A DNA stretch of 64,000 nucleotides from Sinomonas mesophila (lineage in GTDB: Bacteria > Actinomycetota > Actinomycetes > Actinomycetales > Micrococcaceae), in assembly GCF_001999765.1 (NCBI RefSeq), contig NZ_KV908326.1:122239-186238 (forward strand), read 5' to 3'. The notes under the pieces are model-generated. The model had not been told where the DNA came from, did no database searches, and was given only the letters and a program-made list of their open reading frames with translations. A program made the translations under genes and the position numbers. Of this stretch, positions 33,950 through 41,875 are shown piece after piece; the first letter of the stretch is position 1, and each line of letters begins with the position of its first letter.

Positions 33950-34780
33950 ATGACCAACAAGATCGCGTTCCTTGGCTGCGGATCCATGAACGAAGCCATC
34001 ATGGCCGGCCTCCTGGCCTCGGGGGTCCACGCCACCGACGTCGTGGCCACCGTGCGCCGCTCCGAGCGTGCCGCCCAGCTCGCCGCCAAGCACGGCGTGA
34101 CCGTCATCGCCACGAGCGAGGAGGAGGAAGCGAACCTCGAGGCCGTCCGCGGCGCTGGGGTGGTGATCCTTGGCGTCAAGCCCGTCGGCATCGCAGACCT
34201 CGCCGCGTCCATCGCCCCCGCACTCTCGCCCTCGGCCGTCGTCGTGAGCGTTGCCGCCGCGGTCTCGATCGCCCAGCTCGAGCGCGCGCTGCCCGAGGGG
34301 CAGCCCGTGGTCCGCACGATGCCGAATACCCCCGCGCGCGTGGGCCGCGGTGTCGTCGCCATCGCCGGCGGCACGCACGCCGGCCCCGAACACATCGCCC
34401 GCACGACCGAGCTCTTCTCCGCCGTCGGCGTCGCGGTGAGGGTGCCCGAGGACCAGATCGACGCCGTCTCCGCGGTGAGCGGCTCCGGCCCCGCCTACGT
34501 GTTCTACCTCGCCGAGGCGATGGCGGCCGCGGGGGAGGCCCTCGGCATCGACCCGGAGCTTGCCCTCGTCCTCGCGCGCGAGACCGTGGTCGGCGCCGGG
34601 CTCATGCTCGCCGAGCCGGGCGCGGACCCGTCCGCCCTGCGCCGCGGGGTCACGAGCCCGAACGGGACCACCGAGCGCGCGATCGCCGTCTTCGACGAGC
34701 GCGGACTGCCGGGCATCATCGCCGACGGGGCCAAGGCGGCGACGGCGCGCGCCCAGCAGATCAGCGTCGACCTCGGCTGA
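33950..34780 (+). CDS. proC: Pyrroline-5-carboxylate reductase
   Basis: Last step of proline synthesis: reduces P5C to L-proline with NAD(P)H. 276 residues from ATG 33950, where the Rossmann motif IAFLGCGSMNEAIMAGLL begins immediately; a longer reading to 33875 adds no homologous sequence. Family signatures are VVRTMPNTPARVGRG, AVSGSGPAYVFYLAEAM and the C-terminal LRRGVTSPNGTTERAI. GGAGG lies only two bases before the ATG, so translation may use that site or a leaderless start (CAGGAT 7 bases upstream). The gene follows a highly structured intergenic region that could regulate it. Confidence 0.95.
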   Translation: MTNKIAFLGCGSMNEAIMAGLLASGVHATDVVATVRRSERAAQLAAKHGVTVIATSEEEEANLEAVRGAGVVILGVKPVGIADLAASIAPALSPSAVVVSVAAAVSIAQLERALPEGQPVVRTMPNTPARVGRGVVAIAGGTHAGPEHIARTTELFSAVGVAVRVPEDQIDAVSAVSGSGPAYVFYLAEAMAAAGEALGIDPELALVLARETVVGAGLMLAEPGADPSALRRGVTSPNGTTERAIAVFDERGLPGIIADGAKAATARAQQISVDLG

Positions 34781-34863
34781 AATCGCCCCAGCACCGGCCG
34801 CGGCAGGGGGCAGGCCCCCGCGGCGGCCTCCACCCCGTCACGGGCCAGCCCTTCGACTCGCCC

Positions 34864-35664
34864 GTGCCGCCGGGGTCTGGATGGCCTGGCGACCCCGCGA
34901 CCGCGGACACGCCCGTCGCGCGCTCGGCGTCCGACGCCGCGCGTCTGGCAGCGGCCGCAGCGACCGTGGGCGAGGTCGACGCGCTGAGCTCGGTCTGCCG
35001 CGCCTGCCCGCGACTCGTCGAGTGGCGGGAGGCCGTGGCCGTCTCGGGCCGCCGTGCCGCCTTCGCCGAGCAGCCCTATTGGGGACGGCCAGGCCCCTCC
35101 TTCGGCGACCCGTCAGCGCAGAAGCTCATCGTCGGCCTCGCGCCTGCGGCCAACGGCACCAACCGGACGGGGCGGATGTTCACCGGGGACCGCTCCGGCG
35201 ACTGGCTCTACGCCGCTCTCCACCGCACGGGCTACGCGAGCCAGCCCGTGTCGCTGGCCGCGGGGGACGGCATGGTGCTGACAGGGGTCCGCATCGTCGC
35301 GTCGGTGCGCTGCGCCCCGCCTGCGAACCGGCCGACGCCCGCCGAGCTCGCCGCCTGCGGGCACTGGCTCGACCGGGACCTCGCCCTCACTGCTGCCTCG
35401 CCGCAGGGCCTCGTCTCGGTGCTCGCCCTCGGCGGCATTGCCTGGAACTCCGTGCTCGCCGCGGTCCGGCGCCTGGGCTGGGACGTGCCGAAGCCCAAGC
35501 CCGCGTTCGGGCACGGGACCGAGGTGCTGCTCGGCCTCCCGGGCGAGGGCCCCACGGGACGCGGCGCTGTCCGACTCCTCGGCAGCTACCACGTGAGCCC
35601 GCACAACACCTCCACGGGGCGCCTCACCGCGGAGATGCTGGACGCCGCCCTGCTGCGGCTGTGA
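34864..35664 (+). CDS. udgB: Family 5 uracil-DNA glycosylase
   Basis: 266 residues from GTG 34864, the only standard in-frame start after proC. It removes uracil and deaminated purines from DNA. Motif A is GLAPAANGTNRTGRMFTGDR, typical of family 5, which has no catalytic polar residue at the usual place. Iron-sulfur ligands are the N-terminal CRACPRLVEW pair plus CAPPANRPTPAELAAC. Motif B is present as GSYHVSPHNTSTGRLT. It lies 83 bases after proC and converges on the K+ channel regulator with only a 5-base gap. Confidence 0.9.
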   Translation: MPPGSGWPGDPATADTPVARSASDAARLAAAAATVGEVDALSSVCRACPRLVEWREAVAVSGRRAAFAEQPYWGRPGPSFGDPSAQKLIVGLAPAANGTNRTGRMFTGDRSGDWLYAALHRTGYASQPVSLAAGDGMVLTGVRIVASVRCAPPANRPTPAELAACGHWLDRDLALTAASPQGLVSVLALGGIAWNSVLAAVRRLGWDVPKPKPAFGHGTEVLLGLPGEGPTGRGAVRLLGSYHVSPHNTSTGRLTAEMLDAALLRL

Positions 35665-35669
35665 TGGGC

Positions 35670-36374
35670 CTACGGCCTCGCGGCGAAGCGCTCGAGCAGG
35701 TCCACGTGTCCCGAGACGATGAGCATGTCCCGGCTGCTGACCTTCGTGTGCGGCTGCGCGTAGGTGAAGTCCTCGCCGGGACTCTTGACGCCGACGATCG
35801 TCACGCCGTATTTCGAGCGAACCTGCGACTCGGCGAGCGTGAAGCCCTGCGTCTCCTTGGGCGGGTACATCTTGACGATCGCGAAGTCGTCGTCGAACTC
35901 GATGAAGTCCAGCATGCGGCCGCTCACCAGGTGCGCCGCGCGCACCCCGGCGTCCGCCTCCGGGTAGATCACGTGGTTCGCCCCGATGCGCGTCAGGATC
36001 TTCCCGTGCGAGGGAGTGATCGCCTTGACCCACAGGTGCTCGATGCCGAGGTCCACGAGGTTCGCCGTGATGAGCACCGAGGACTCGATCGAGGTCCCCA
36101 CGCCGACGACGGCGGACTGGAACTCCTGCGCGCCGAGCTGGCGGAGGGCGTCGATGTTGGTCGCGTCCGCCTGGACGACGTGCGTCAGGGTCCCGGACCA
36201 CTTCTGGACGAGGGACACGTCGCGCTCGATCGCGAGGACCTCTCGGCCCTGCTTGACGAGCTGCTCGGCTGTCGCCGAACCGAACCGGCCGAGCCCAATC
36301 ACGAGCACGGGCACCGAGGGATGCGGGCGGCGGCTCGCCGGGCTGGCGCTGGGACTGGGACTGGGACTAGCCAA
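35670..36374 (-). CDS. K+ uptake regulatory subunit, TrkA/KtrA (RCK) family
   Basis: 234 residues. The cytoplasmic ring protein gates the K+ channel. RCK_N Rossmann domain: VLVIGLGRFGSATAEQLV, with nucleotide-binding acidic residue in VLAIERD, then HVVQADATNIDALRQLGA. The C-terminal TrkA_C domain ends IVSGHVDLLERF. The N-terminus carries a Ser-Pro run encoded by a CTGGGA-like tandem repeat (36346-36366). Its start overlaps the TrkH stop by 8 bases, so the two genes form a unit transcribed leftward with TrkH first. Confidence 0.93.
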   Translation of the reverse strand: MASPSPSPSASPASRRPHPSVPVLVIGLGRFGSATAEQLVKQGREVLAIERDVSLVQKWSGTLTHVVQADATNIDALRQLGAQEFQSAVVGVGTSIESSVLITANLVDLGIEHLWVKAITPSHGKILTRIGANHVIYPEADAGVRAAHLVSGRMLDFIEFDDDFAIVKMYPPKETQGFTLAESQVRSKYGVTIVGVKSPGEDFTYAQPHTKVSSRDMLIVSGHVDLLERFAARP

Positions 36375-37779
36375 TGATCGGCCTCTCTTCCGGGTAGTGG
36401 TAGAGCTGGATGCGCTGCCGGACCGTCAGCGCCGACGCGAGCGTGATCGTGCCGAGGCGGCCAGCGAACATGAGCGCCGAGAGGACATAGGCGCCCGCGG
36501 GCGGGGCCTCGGCGCTGAGGTTCGTGCTGAGGCCGCACGTCGCGAACGCCGAGATGACCTCGAACATGATCCTGTCCAGGGGCTCCGCCGTGATCGCCGC
36601 CATGAGGAAGCAGCCGACGAGGACCATGGTCGCGCCAGCGACGATCACGGAGATGGCCACGCGCAGGGCGCTCTCGGGGATCGTGCGGCCGTAGGCCTTG
36701 ACGTCCGCGTCGCCGCGCACCTCGGCCATGATGGCCAGGAACATGACGGCGATGGTGGTGACCTTGATGCCGCCGCCCGTCGACGCGGACCCTCCTCCGG
36801 CGAACATGAGGGCGTCGGTGAGCAGGAGGGTCGTGCCCTCCATCTGGTTCTGGTCCACGAGGTTGAACCCGCATGAGCGGGTCATGACCGAGGCGAAGAA
36901 CGCGTGCAGGATCTTGTCGCCCGCCGTCATGCCCGCGATGGTGCGCGTGTTGTCCCACTCCATCCAGCCCCACAGGACGGCGCCGAGGACCACGAGGATG
37001 GCCGAGACCTGGATCGTGAGCTTCACGTGAAGGCTCCAGCGGGACCACCGCAGCCCCGCCTGGCGCAGGCCGAGGATCACGGGGAAGCCGAGCGAGCCCA
37101 CGAAGGCCCCGATCATGAGCGGCCCGAGGATCCACAGGTCCTCCTCGTACGGGACGATCCCGTCGGAGTGCGGCGTGAATCCGGCGTTGTTGAAGGCGGA
37201 GACCGAGTAGAAGACGCCGTGCCACAGCGACTGCCACCAGCCCTCGCCGAGCGTGAGGAACCGGCCCGTGAGGACCACCGCGAGCGTCCCCTCGATCACG
37301 ACCGACGTCACGATCACGACGCGCAGGAGCTCGCCGACCTCGCCGAGCCGGCTCGAGTTGTTCAGCGCCTCCTGCGCGATGAGCTTGCTGCGCAGGCCCA
37401 GCCGGCGGGACACCATGAGGGTCAGGAGCGAGGCGATCGTGAGCGTGCCCAGACCGCCGACGAAGACCCCGAGGAGGATCACGAGCTGCCCGAAGAAGGT
37501 CCAGTGCACCGCCGTCGAGACCACGGTCAGGCCGGTGACGCACACGGCGGAGACGGCGGTGAACAGGGCCTGGTGGAGCGGGGTGACCTCGCCGCTCGTG
37601 GCCGAGATCGGCAGCGAGAGCAGGGCGGTGAAGACGAGGATCACAGTGGTGAACGCGAGCATCGCCAGCCTGGCCGGCGACGAGGCCGCGACCCGGTCCA
37701 CGAAGTCGCGCAGGCCTGTGAGGGGACCGAGCCCCTCGCGCTCGGGCGCAGGCTCCCACACCTGCGGGGTCTGTGCCAT
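36367..37779 (-). CDS. K+ uptake membrane subunit, TrkH/KtrB family
   Basis: 470 residues. ATG 37779 has a GGAGGG site 11 bases upstream; the frame stays open to 37881 without need. Four pore repeats are visible, each with a selectivity-filter-like Gly: SAVCVTGLTVVST, VSAFNNAGFTPHSDG, VMTRSCGFNLVDQ and FATCGLSTNLSAE. Membrane helices alternate throughout. The unit probably imports K+ (Ktr or Trk type), with the RCK protein downstream as regulator. Confidence 0.94.
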   Translation of the reverse strand: MAQTPQVWEPAPEREGLGPLTGLRDFVDRVAASSPARLAMLAFTTVILVFTALLSLPISATSGEVTPLHQALFTAVSAVCVTGLTVVSTAVHWTFFGQLVILLGVFVGGLGTLTIASLLTLMVSRRLGLRSKLIAQEALNNSSRLGEVGELLRVVIVTSVVIEGTLAVVLTGRFLTLGEGWWQSLWHGVFYSVSAFNNAGFTPHSDGIVPYEEDLWILGPLMIGAFVGSLGFPVILGLRQAGLRWSRWSLHVKLTIQVSAILVVLGAVLWGWMEWDNTRTIAGMTAGDKILHAFFASVMTRSCGFNLVDQNQMEGTTLLLTDALMFAGGGSASTGGGIKVTTIAVMFLAIMAEVRGDADVKAYGRTIPESALRVAISVIVAGATMVLVGCFLMAAITAEPLDRIMFEVISAFATCGLSTNLSAEAPPAGAYVLSALMFAGRLGTITLASALTVRQRIQLYHYPEERPIIG

Positions 37780-37936
37780 GGGGTGCGTGTCCCTCCGACA
37801 TCCTCGCCGCCCGAGGATGTGGGCGGCCACTATCTGTCTCAGTAAACCACCCCGGCGGCCCTCCCGCGGCACCGTGCGCACGACGGCGACCGCCCGCCGT
37901 CGTGCGCCTCCCGCCGGGCGCCTTCAGCCAGTCGGG

Positions 37937-37942
37937 TAGCCT
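37937..37942 (+). promoter_or_regulatory. -10 box of a leaderless acuC transcript
   Basis: TAGCCT, then exactly 6 bases, then ATG 37949. No ribosome site is present. Confidence 0.55.
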
Positions 37943-37948
37943 TGCAGC

Positions 37949-39193
37949 ATGTCCGATCCCGCAGCGCAGCCGGAGGCCGCCGGCCACCCCAGCGCCGCGG
38001 CACCCCAGGACAGTCACCGGACCAGGATCGCGTGGAGCGAGGAGCTCCTCGCCTACGACTTCGGCCCCCAGCACCCCATGAACCCCGCCCGGCTGGACCT
38101 CACCGCCCGCCTGTGCCGCGAGCTCGGCCTCTTCGGCCACCCGTCCGTGCACGTCGCTGCACCGCACGTGGCGGACGACGCCGAGCTGGGCACCGTGCAC
38201 ACGCGGGAGTACATCGCCGCGGTGCGCCGCGTGAGCGAGGACCCCGCGCAGGCGGCCCCCGAGCGGGGGCTGGGCACCGACGACGACCCGGCGTTCGCCG
38301 GCATGCACGAGGCGAGCGCGCGGATCGTGGGCGCGTCCCTCGAGGGGGCCGAGGCGATCCTCGACGGGTCCGCCCTCCACGCCGTCAACTTCGCCGGCGG
38401 CCTGCACCACGCCGCCGCGGACCGGGCGAGCGGCTTCTGCATCTACAACGATGCCGCCGCCGCGATCCGACGCCTCCTGGACGGCGGCGTCGGGCGCGTG
38501 GCCTACATCGACATCGACGCCCACCACGGCGACGGCACGCAAGGCATCTTCTGGGACGAGCCGCGCGTCATGACCATCTCGCTGCACGAGAGCGGGATGA
38601 GCCTGTTCCCGGGGACCGGCTTCGCGAACGAGACGGGTGGGCCCGGCGCGCCCGGGACGGCCGTGAACGCCGCCCTCCCGGCGCGGACCCGCGACGCCGG
38701 GTGGCTGCGCGCCTTCCATGCGATCGTCCCGCCGCTCGTCGGGGCGTTCCGGCCCGAGGTGATCGTGAGCCAGCACGGCTGCGACACGCACGGCCTCGAC
38801 CCGCTCACGAACCTCGCCGTCTCGGTCGACGCCCAGCGCGCGGCCGCCCTGTCCATCGCCTCGCTCGCGCGCCGGTTCTGCGAGGGGCGCTGGCTCGCCA
38901 CGGGCGGGGGAGGCTACGAGCTCGTCGAGGTCGTGCCGCGGGCGTGGGCGCACGTGGTGGGGATCGCCGTCGGGCGTCCCCTGCAGCTGGGCGCGCCGAC
39001 GCCACCGGCGTGGCGGGACTACGTGCACGAGCGCTACGGCCGCTCCGCTCCGGCGACGATGGGGGAGGGCGCGGACCTGTGGTGGCGCTCCTGGGACGTC
39101 GGGGTCGACCCGAACGACGCCCTCGACCGCTCGATCATGGCCACGCGCAGGGAAGTCTTCCCGTTCCACGGGCTCGACCCGTGGTTCGACTGA
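37949..39193 (+). CDS. acuC: AcuC-like histone-deacetylase-family protein
   Basis: 414 residues. Zinc-dependent lysine deacetylase fold. Landmarks are LLAYDFGPQHPMNPARLDL at the N-terminus, GGLHHAAADRASGFCIYND, the active site YIDIDAHHGDGTQGIFW (His-Asp charge relay and zinc Asp), QHGCDTHGLDPLTNL and GGGGYELVE. In Bacillus, AcuC deacetylates acetyl-CoA synthetase; acs is present in this window at 8032-10008, so the same role is plausible here. A GC-rich hairpin follows. Confidence 0.9.
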   Translation: MSDPAAQPEAAGHPSAAAPQDSHRTRIAWSEELLAYDFGPQHPMNPARLDLTARLCRELGLFGHPSVHVAAPHVADDAELGTVHTREYIAAVRRVSEDPAQAAPERGLGTDDDPAFAGMHEASARIVGASLEGAEAILDGSALHAVNFAGGLHHAAADRASGFCIYNDAAAAIRRLLDGGVGRVAYIDIDAHHGDGTQGIFWDEPRVMTISLHESGMSLFPGTGFANETGGPGAPGTAVNAALPARTRDAGWLRAFHAIVPPLVGAFRPEVIVSQHGCDTHGLDPLTNLAVSVDAQRAAALSIASLARRFCEGRWLATGGGGYELVEVVPRAWAHVVGIAVGRPLQLGAPTPPAWRDYVHERYGRSAPATMGEGADLWWRSWDVGVDPNDALDRSIMATRREVFPFHGLDPWFD

Positions 39194-39209
39194 CGCGGGC
39201 GTCGGCTGG

Positions 39210-39234
39210 CCCCGCTGCCGTGCCTGCGGCGGGG
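39210..39234 (+). terminator. Terminator-like hairpin after acuC
   Basis: CCCCGCTGC (39210-39218) pairs with GCGGCGGGG (39226-39234), one U-G wobble, 7-base loop, 17 bases past the acuC stop. No U-run. Confidence 0.5.
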
Positions 39235-39269
39235 GCATGCGCGCGGACGGACACATGCAGAGGAATGGG

Positions 39270-39275
39270 TAGGCT
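39270..39275 (+). promoter_or_regulatory. -10 box of leaderless ArsR-type gene
   Basis: TAGGCT, then 6 bases, then ATG 39282. No ribosome site lies between. Confidence 0.55.
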
Positions 39276-39281
39276 GGGGAT

Positions 39282-39839
39282 ATGGTGACAGACATCTTCG
39301 CCGTCATCGCGGACCGGACGCGCAGGGACATCCTGGACACGCTGCGCACGGGCGACAAGGCGGTCGGCGAGCTGGTCGAGGCCCTCGAGGCCAGCCAGCC
39401 CACGGTGTCCAAGCACCTCAAGGTCCTGCGGGACGCGGGCCTCGTCACGACCCGCGCGCAGGGCCAGAAGCGCTACTACGCGCTGCGCATCGAGCCGCTC
39501 GGGGAGGTCGGCGGCTGGATCGCGGGGCTGCGTACGACGGCGGGAGCCCCGGCGCCCGCTGCCGTCGCGCCGGGCGCTTCCGTCGCCGAGCCTCTTGCCG
39601 AGAGTCTCGCCGAGACAGCGGCGACGGCCGACGACGAGCGGCCGGGCGCCGTCGTCGGCGAGCATCCGCGGCCGGAGTCTGGCGCCGCCGCCCCTGGCGT
39701 GAGCGGGCCCGTGCCCGCGGCCGCGGACGAGAGCCGCCCCGCGCAGATCCAGCGGACCGTCGAGCGAACGGTCGAGCGGGCCGCGGCGCGTGCGACGGAG
39801 CTCATGGCCAATCTGCCGAAGTTCGGCCGGCGCCGGTAG
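39282..39839 (+). CDS. ArsR family transcriptional regulator with long tail
   Basis: 185 residues. The first 85 are a compact ArsR winged helix: FAVIADRTRRDILDTLRTGD, KAVGELVEALEASQPTVSKH LKVLRDAGLV and wing GQKRYYALRIEPL. No metal-binding cysteines. The remaining 100 residues are Ala/Pro/Glu-rich, then a basic heptad-like helix (VERTVERAAARATELM) and LPKFGRRR. Such tails occur in Arthrobacter relatives (from memory). The signal is unknown. The 31-bp repeats follow 36 bases after the stop. Confidence 0.85.
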   Translation: MVTDIFAVIADRTRRDILDTLRTGDKAVGELVEALEASQPTVSKHLKVLRDAGLVTTRAQGQKRYYALRIEPLGEVGGWIAGLRTTAGAPAPAAVAPGASVAEPLAESLAETAATADDERPGAVVGEHPRPESGAAAPGVSGPVPAAADESRPAQIQRTVERTVERAAARATELMANLPKFGRRR

Positions 39840-39875
39840 CGCGTCCGCCCGGCCGGGCGGACACCCGCGGGTCGT

Positions 39876-39906
39876 TGTACCCGGAACGCCGGATCGGCGT
39901 CGAGAT
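39876..39906 (+). repeat. 31-bp intergenic repeat, copy A
   Basis: Starts TGTACC and ends GGCGTCGAGAT. It carries an inverted core: ACGCCG at 39886-39891 and CGGCGT at 39895-39900. Copy B begins 32 bases later. Confidence 0.7.
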
Positions 39907-39907
39907 C

Positions 39908-39938
39908 TGCACCAGGAACGCCGAAAGGGCGTCGGGAT
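39908..39938 (+). repeat. 31-bp intergenic repeat, copy B
   Basis: Starts TGCACC, ends GGCGTCGGGAT, with ACGCC and GGCGT around a CGAAAG loop. GCGTACC follows, like the start of another unit. Copies A and B differ at 6 of 31 positions by eye. Confidence 0.7.
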
Positions 39939-39964
39939 GCGTACCCGAAACATCTCCCGGAGGG

Positions 39965-40741
39965 TCAGGGGCGGGGGTGGGCTATCGCCGTCGTGAGGCG
40001 GTGGGCCTCGGCCAGGAGGAGCTCGCCGAGCTCCTCCCGCCGGCCGAGGCGGAAGCGGGGCTCGATGCCCGTGAGCGAGAGCGCCCAGGCGGGGCGGCCC
40101 GCAGGGTCGAACACCGCCGCCCCGAGGCCGTACGAGCCCTCCACGACGAGGCCGGGGTTGACCGAGTACCCGAGCTCGCGGGTCTCGGCCAGCCGCTCCC
40201 GCAGCGGCCCGGCGGCGTGGGCGGGGCCGAAGAGGGCGGTGCGCTCGGCGTCGTCCGCGATGATCGGCTCGGCCTCCTCCTCCGGGAGGAACGCGAGGAT
40301 CGCGAGTCCGGCCGAGGCGACCCCGAGCGGGAACCGCACCCCCTCGTAGAGCACGAAGGAGCGGACGGGGAAGCTGCCCTCCTCGCGGGCCAGGCACACG
40401 GTCTCGTCGCCGCGCCGGATCGAGAGGAACGCCGACTCGCCCGTGGCCTCGGCGAGGCGGCGCAGGGCGGGGCGGGCGAGGTGTTCGACGGCGAAGCGGC
40501 CCGCCGCGACCGTGCCCATGACGTACAGCTCGGGCCCGAGGTGCCAGCGGCCCGAGTCCTCGTCGAGGTCGAGGAGCCCCTCGGCAGCGAGGGCGCGCAG
40601 GAGCCGGTGGACGGTGGGGCGGGTCAGGCCGGACGCGCGGACGATCCCCGCGAGCGAGAGCCCCGCGCCACCCGTGCGCGCGACGATGCGCAGCAGCTGG
40701 GCCACCCTGCCCACGACCTGCGTCCCCTGGACCTCCGCCAC
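39965..40741 (-). CDS. IclR family transcriptional regulator
   Basis: 258 residues from GTG 40741, which has a GAAGG site; an upstream GTG at 40768 lies inside the operator-like palindrome. The winged helix is VGRVAQLLRIVA, then GLSLAGIVRASGLTRPTVHR LLRALAAEGLL. The effector domain is typical (GAFLSIRRGDE-like SAFLSIRRGDETVC, GVASAGLAILAFL, RELGYSVNPG, GLGAAVFD). The gene lies 84 bases after the LacI gene of the galactosidase operon, in the same direction. Its targets are unknown. Confidence 0.92.
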   Translation of the reverse strand: MAEVQGTQVVGRVAQLLRIVARTGGAGLSLAGIVRASGLTRPTVHRLLRALAAEGLLDLDEDSGRWHLGPELYVMGTVAAGRFAVEHLARPALRRLAEATGESAFLSIRRGDETVCLAREEGSFPVRSFVLYEGVRFPLGVASAGLAILAFLPEEEAEPIIADDAERTALFGPAHAAGPLRERLAETRELGYSVNPGLVVEGSYGLGAAVFDPAGRPAWALSLTGIEPRFRLGRREELGELLLAEAHRLTTAIAHPRP

Positions 40742-40762
40742 GCGACCGCCTTCCCCGGAATG

Positions 40763-40783
40763 GACCACAATGTGGACAGTCTA
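40763..40783 (-). promoter_or_regulatory. IclR promoter with overlapping palindrome
   Basis: CCACAATGTGG is a perfect palindrome around one base, extending to GACCACAATGTGGAC (40763-40777) with one mismatched pair. It sits next to a TAGACT -10 box on the minus strand (40778-40783), a position suited to autorepression. Confidence 0.5.
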
Positions 40784-40825
40784 CGATCCCCGGGAGAGCG
40801 CGTGCCGAGTCCTGAACCCGGCGCG

Positions 40826-41875
40826 CTAGCCCCGGCCGACCGTCGAGGCCCGTACCACGAGCTCGGGCTTGAACACGACCTGCCGCGGCTCGATCGACGG
40901 GTCGGCGGCCTCCTCGCGCAGGATCCGCACGGCGGTCTGGCCGATCCGCTCGCGCGGCTGGCGCACCGAGGACAGCGGCACGACGGCCGCCGAGGCGAAG
41001 TCGATGTCGTCGTAGCCGACGATTGCGACGTCCTCGGGCACCCGCAGGCTGCCCTCGCCCATGAGGGCCTGGAGGACCCCGATCGCCACCAGGTCGTTGC
41101 CCGCGAAGATCGCGTCGGGCCGCTCGCCGGCGGGCCTCGCGAGGAGCTCGAGCGCCGCGCGGCGTCCGTCCGCAAAGCCGAGCCCCGGCGTCTCGACCGC
41201 CTCGACCCGGGCGTCCGGGATGGCGTCGGCCTCCTCCCGCGCCCCGGCGAGGCGGTCGCGCATCTGCTCGAGGCCGAGTGGGCCGCCCACGAACGCGAGC
41301 CGCCGCCGGCCCAGCCCGAGCAGGTGCCGAGCCGCGAGCCGGCCGCCCTCGACGTCGTCGACCGCGACCGAGCTGAGCGCGCGCGTGCCCGCGGTCCGGT
41401 CCACGAGCACGGCCGGGGTCCCGGCGGCGCGGAGCCGCTCGAGCCGCTCGCCCATGTCCCCGATCGGGGACATGAGCAGGCCCAGGACCCGCTGCGTCTC
41501 GAAGTAGTCCACGTGCGCGGCCTCGCGCTCGGGGGACTCGTCGCTGTTGGCCATGACGACCGAGAGCCCGTCCTGCGCGGCCTCGTCCTCGGCGCCGCGC
41601 GCGACGTCGGTGAAGAACGGGTTCCGGACGTCGAGCACGACGAGGCCGATGGTGGTCGAGCGCCCGGCGCGCAGCTGCCGGGCGGCGTCGTTGCGGACGA
41701 AGCCGAGCTCGCGGATCGCGGCGTGGACCCGCTCGACCGTCGCGGCGCGGACGATGTCCGGCCGGTTGAGCACGTTCGAGACGGTGCCCACCGAGACTCC
41801 CGCGCGCTCGGCGACGTCGCGGATGCTCGCCGAGCCCGGGGCAGCCGGGACGTGCGGGGTGCGCGTGCTGCTCAT
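40826..41875 (-). CDS. LacI family transcriptional regulator
   Basis: 349 residues. HTH: SIRDVAERAGVSVGTVSNVL, hinge FVRNDAARQLRAGRS, effector domain LDVRNPFFTDVARGAEDEAA, then GNDLVAIGVLQAL and the C-terminal SVRQPRERIGQTAVRIL. Its ATG overlaps the galactosidase stop by 4 bases, so both are in one leftward transcript. It probably represses this transcript and the divergent ABC importer through the operator-like site near 44094-44107. Confidence 0.93.
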   Translation of the reverse strand: MSSTRTPHVPAAPGSASIRDVAERAGVSVGTVSNVLNRPDIVRAATVERVHAAIRELGFVRNDAARQLRAGRSTTIGLVVLDVRNPFFTDVARGAEDEAAQDGLSVVMANSDESPEREAAHVDYFETQRVLGLLMSPIGDMGERLERLRAAGTPAVLVDRTAGTRALSSVAVDDVEGGRLAARHLLGLGRRRLAFVGGPLGLEQMRDRLAGAREEADAIPDARVEAVETPGLGFADGRRAALELLARPAGERPDAIFAGNDLVAIGVLQALMGEGSLRVPEDVAIVGYDDIDFASAAVVPLSSVRQPRERIGQTAVRILREEAADPSIEPRQVVFKPELVVRASTVGRG

